A stretch of DNA of 64,000 bases from JAWXBK01 sp040878185 (GTDB lineage: Bacteria; Pseudomonadota; Alphaproteobacteria; Dongiales; Dongiaceae): positions 1 to 64,000 of the forward strand of contig JBBDMS010000043.1 of assembly GCA_040878185.1 (NCBI GenBank), in the 5' to 3' direction. Positions 61,539-64,000 of the stretch are shown in pieces. Each line of letters opens with the position of its first letter. The first letter of the stretch is position 1. A model generated the notes under the pieces. The model was not told the DNA's origin. It was given only the letters and a program-made list of their open reading frames with translations, and searched no databases. The translations under genes and the position numbers were made by a program.

Positions 61539-62327
61539 ATGAAACGCATCCAGAACAAGGTCTGTATCGTCACCGGCGCCGCGCGCGGCATCGGCAAGGG
61601 TTGCGCCGAACGCTTCGCCGCGGAAGGCGGCATCGTCTTCGTGTGCGATCGCGAGGGCGATGAGGCAATCGCGGTCGCCGCCGCCATCGGCAAACGCGCG
61701 CAGGCGTACCGGATGGATGTGTCGATCGAGGATGACTGGATCCGCCTGATCGAGGCGGTGCTCGCCGCGCATGGTCGGCTTGACGTGCTGGTCAACAATG
61801 CCGGAATCCAGTTTTCCAAGACATTGGCCGAGACCACGCTCGAGGATTGGCGCCGCGTCATGGCGGTCAACGCCGATGGCGCGTTTCTCGGCTGCAAACA
61901 TGGCGTCGCCGCGATGAAGCGGGCCGGCAAAAAGGGGGCCGAAGGGTCGATCATCAACATGTCGTCGACCTATGCGATGGTCGCCGACGAACTCAACATC
62001 GCCTATTGCGCCAGCAAGGCCGCGGTGCGGCATCTGACCAAGGCGGTCGCGCTTGCCTGCGCGCGCGAGGGCACGCGCATCCGCGTCAATTCGATCCATC
62101 CCGGCATCATCCCGACGCCGCTGCTCGAGCATGAAATGTCTGAGGTCGTGCGCAAGACACCGGGCCTGACGATGGAGCAACTGCGCGCCGACTGGCTCCG
62201 GCTATTCCCGCTCGGGTTTGGGGAGCCTGCCGATATCGCGGCCGGCGCCCTCTTCCTCGCATCGGACGAATCGAAATACATGACCGGCAGCGAACTGGTC
62301 ATCGATGGCGGGCATCTGACGCATTGA
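61539..62327 (+). CDS. SDR family oxidoreductase
   Basis: A 262-residue classical short-chain dehydrogenase. Cofactor loop TGAARGIGKG (residues 12-21), VNNAGI near 86, catalytic Ser in NMSSTYAM and Tyr/Lys in YCASK near 158, and C-terminal GSELVIDGGHLTH. CDREGD after strand 2 suggests NAD(H) preference. Substrate unknown. It lies 76 bases after the GNAT gene and converges with the LysR gene. Confidence 0.9.
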   Translation: MKRIQNKVCIVTGAARGIGKGCAERFAAEGGIVFVCDREGDEAIAVAAAIGKRAQAYRMDVSIEDDWIRLIEAVLAAHGRLDVLVNNAGIQFSKTLAETTLEDWRRVMAVNADGAFLGCKHGVAAMKRAGKKGAEGSIINMSSTYAMVADELNIAYCASKAAVRHLTKAVALACAREGTRIRVNSIHPGIIPTPLLEHEMSEVVRKTPGLTMEQLRADWLRLFPLGFGEPADIAAGALFLASDESKYMTGSELVIDGGHLTH

Positions 62328-62361
62328 TCGCGCACACGGGCCGCTGCAGCACGATGCGGCG

Positions 62362-63264
62362 TCAGGTCAGTCCCGCATGTGCCGCGATGAGATCTTCGAG
62401 AAACATCTGCCCGGCGCGCGTCAGCGCACCCTTGCGAAACGCGACAGCGTAGGGAACGCGATAGCTGAACCGGTCGGTGCAGACGGCGCGGATCAGCCCG
62501 CGGGCGATCCATGGCGCTGCATAAGGCTCGGGCAGGAAACCGACGAACGCGCCGGAGAGGATGAGCTGCGCGATGCCCTCGTCGGTATAGGCGGTGCCGG
62601 CCGTGTTGAAGCGCGGCTTAAGCGGATCGGCCGCCGCCGTGATGTAGCCGCGCGACGCAAAGGGCGCCGCAAAGATATCCGGATCGGCAATCGATGCGTC
62701 CGCGCGCGTGAAGAACGGGTGCGATGCGGCGCAATAGAGATATTGCCGCTCGACGAAAAGTGGGCGGCTTTCCAGCGCCCGGTGGACCCGTTCGGGAAAT
62801 GGACCGATGCCGATCTCGATATCGCCATCCGCCAACCCCCGTTCCAGTTCGAGCGGCATGTTGATGTGAATGACTGGATGCACGCCCGGCAATCGCGCCC
62901 GGAACCGGCCGATCGCATCGGCCACGCGCGCATCCGGGTGATAGATGATGTTGCCGGTCGTACCCAGCTTCAGCTCGCCGCCGGGCAAGCGGCGCAGTCC
63001 CTCGACGATCGCACCGAATTCGTCGAGCGCGCCGACCACGCGCTTGTTCGCGGCAAGAACCTGTTTACCCTCTTCGGTAAGTTCGAAACCGCCGCGACCG
63101 CGTCGGCAGACCTTGATGCCGAGGCGGCGTTCGAGATCGGAAATCTGGCGGCTGATGGTCGAGACGCTGACGTTAAGCTCCGCCTGCGCCGCGGCAAATC
63201 CGCCGCAACGCGAAACCGCGGCAAAGACCCGCAGCAAATGAAGATCGGCATCGGCAACACGCAT
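62362..63264 (-). CDS. LysR family transcriptional regulator
   Basis: A 300-residue regulator. The helix-turn-helix reads LHLLRVFAAVSRCGGFAAAQ then LNVSVSTISRQISDLERRLG, and the effector domain follows from about residue 90 (KLGTTGNIIYHPDARV). It is divergent from the DDAH-type gene, 260 bases away, which it may control. The intervening gap shows no obvious T-N11-A box that I would defend. The ATG fits the usual N-terminal length. Confidence 0.9.
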   Translation of the reverse strand: MRVADADLHLLRVFAAVSRCGGFAAAQAELNVSVSTISRQISDLERRLGIKVCRRGRGGFELTEEGKQVLAANKRVVGALDEFGAIVEGLRRLPGGELKLGTTGNIIYHPDARVADAIGRFRARLPGVHPVIHINMPLELERGLADGDIEIGIGPFPERVHRALESRPLFVERQYLYCAASHPFFTRADASIADPDIFAAPFASRGYITAAADPLKPRFNTAGTAYTDEGIAQLILSGAFVGFLPEPYAAPWIARGLIRAVCTDRFSYRVPYAVAFRKGALTRAGQMFLEDLIAAHAGLT

Positions 63265-63524
63265 TCCGCCTCTCGCGCAGGCGCCGGGCGCCGTCCGGGC
63301 GCGGTCCTGCGGCCGGCATCCTAGCGAGAGGACGAATCGCTCACAACACGCGCTTGGCGGGATTTCGCCCGGAAATCCGCGCCATTTCGCTTGGCCCCCG
63401 CCCCGCAAGCTTGTATCGAGCTCGAAGCTGCGTTGCACCCTTCTGCGTGTTTCGCAGGAACGCCGCGTGATACCGTTTGAAAGAGGACAATCCCGGGCTT
63501 TGCCAGTGAATGGAGAATGGAAAC

Positions 63525-64000
63525 ATGGGCCAGATGCCGGAAATCAACCTACCCCTCGAGGCACGTCGTTCCGATCGCTTTCCGCAGGGTTGGGGCGTCA
63601 ATGCGCAGACCGGCATGTTGACCGACGTGCTGTTGGGCAAGCCGGACCATTTCCGCTGGGTGGCGTTGAATTCGATCTCGGCGGTCACACTCGCGAATCA
63701 GGAACAGCTCGGCTACCGGTTCGATCAGCAGAAGGCGATGCAGCAGCATCGCAAGATGGTCGATATTTACGAACAAGCCGGCGTGCGCTGCCACTTTGTC
63801 GAAGCCGATGTCGGGCTGCCGTCGAGCGTCTTCACCCGCGATTCCAGTTTCATGACACCCTGGGGCGCCGTCGTCACCAGCATCCAGACGCCGCCGCGTC
63901 GGCGCGACTATGCGGTCGTATCCGAGTTCTACCATCAGGCCGGCATTCCGGTCTGGAAATGGGTCACGGCCGGCCATTTCGAGGGCGGCGATTTCCTGAT
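63525..64000 (+). CDS. Dimethylarginine dimethylaminohydrolase/amidinotransferase-family protein, 5' part
   Basis: 158 residues are present before the right edge. The frame begins MGQMPEINLPLEARRSD and contains the pentein-fold elements VLLGKPDHFRW, FTRDSSFMTPWGAVV (substrate-binding RDSS loop) and HFEGGDF with the catalytic-domain Glu/Asp turn. Such enzymes hydrolyse arginine derivatives to citrulline-type products. A GGAG ribosome site precedes the ATG at nine bases. The catalytic His and Cys lie beyond the window. Confidence 0.8.
   Translation, partial: MGQMPEINLPLEARRSDRFPQGWGVNAQTGMLTDVLLGKPDHFRWVALNSISAVTLANQEQLGYRFDQQKAMQQHRKMVDIYEQAGVRCHFVEADVGLPSSVFTRDSSFMTPWGAVVTSIQTPPRRRDYAVVSEFYHQAGIPVWKWVTAGHFEGGDFL

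Overview
The window is GC-rich, densely packed chromosomal DNA that looks alphaproteobacterial. It carries a Shemin-pathway 5-aminolevulinate synthase (hemA), BioY, Phd/PemK and CsoR systems of alphaproteobacterial style, and many ATGA-overlapped operons. The species cannot be named from sequence alone. No rRNA, tRNA, CRISPR array or complete insertion sequence is visible.

Layout. 1-9 kb: a partial D-aminoacylase, a GlsB-type stress membrane protein, a GMC oxidoreductase, a DUF1007/NicO metal transporter pair, a NylB-like serine hydrolase with an MttB-family methyltransferase, and a sulfotransferase. 9.3-16.1 kb: an orphan PotD-like binding protein; a copper-handling locus (P1B-ATPase divergent from csoR-CDF-multicopper oxidase, with a perfect 19-bp palindromic operator between them); and bioY. 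16.3-18.1 kb: a truncated MFS remnant and hemA. 18.5-22.0 kb: a visibly lower-GC island with a ParB-like protein translationally coupled to a D12-class adenine methylase, plus a Phd/PemK toxin-antitoxin pair, bracketed by two copies of a REP-like repeat. This is the best candidate for an undescribed system.

22-31.6 kb: a catabolic locus with a ureohydrolase, a Rieske oxygenase, an NTF2-GcvT fusion and an NTF2 protein, divergent from a TetR regulator across overlapping promoters. It is followed by a saccharopine-dehydrogenase-like enzyme and a DgcA-like flavoprotein. Together they suggest oxidative demethylation of an N-methylated or guanidino compound; the substrate is unknown. 31.7-37 kb: an oligopeptide-type ABC transporter. 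37.5 kb: a cold-shock protein. 38-42.5 kb: sulfate ABC transporter cysPTWA behind an Rrf2 regulator with paired operator-like boxes. 42.6-45.9 kb: DUF1328 and MgtC membrane proteins, three small exported proteins (one with a regular Trp ladder), and a TPR-methyltransferase.

46-49 kb: modABC behind a perfect 24-bp ModE-type palindrome, plus a short ModE. 49-52.4 kb: a hydroxyisobutyrate-dehydrogenase-like enzyme, a CNNM/CorC protein and a Vgb-like propeller. 52.5-56.4 kb: a three-subunit molybdenum hydroxylase with a MoaD-like gene that lacks a normal start codon. 56.6-59.2 kb: an arsenic operon arsR-arsI-arsC-acr3 with an operator covering the arsR start. 59.3-64 kb: a ureohydrolase with a Lys/Ala/Pro-rich tail, a GNAT, an SDR, a LysR and a partial DDAH-type amidinohydrolase, which points to guanidino-group metabolism. 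Molybdate uptake, sulfate uptake and the molybdenum hydroxylase form a plausible cofactor-supply theme.
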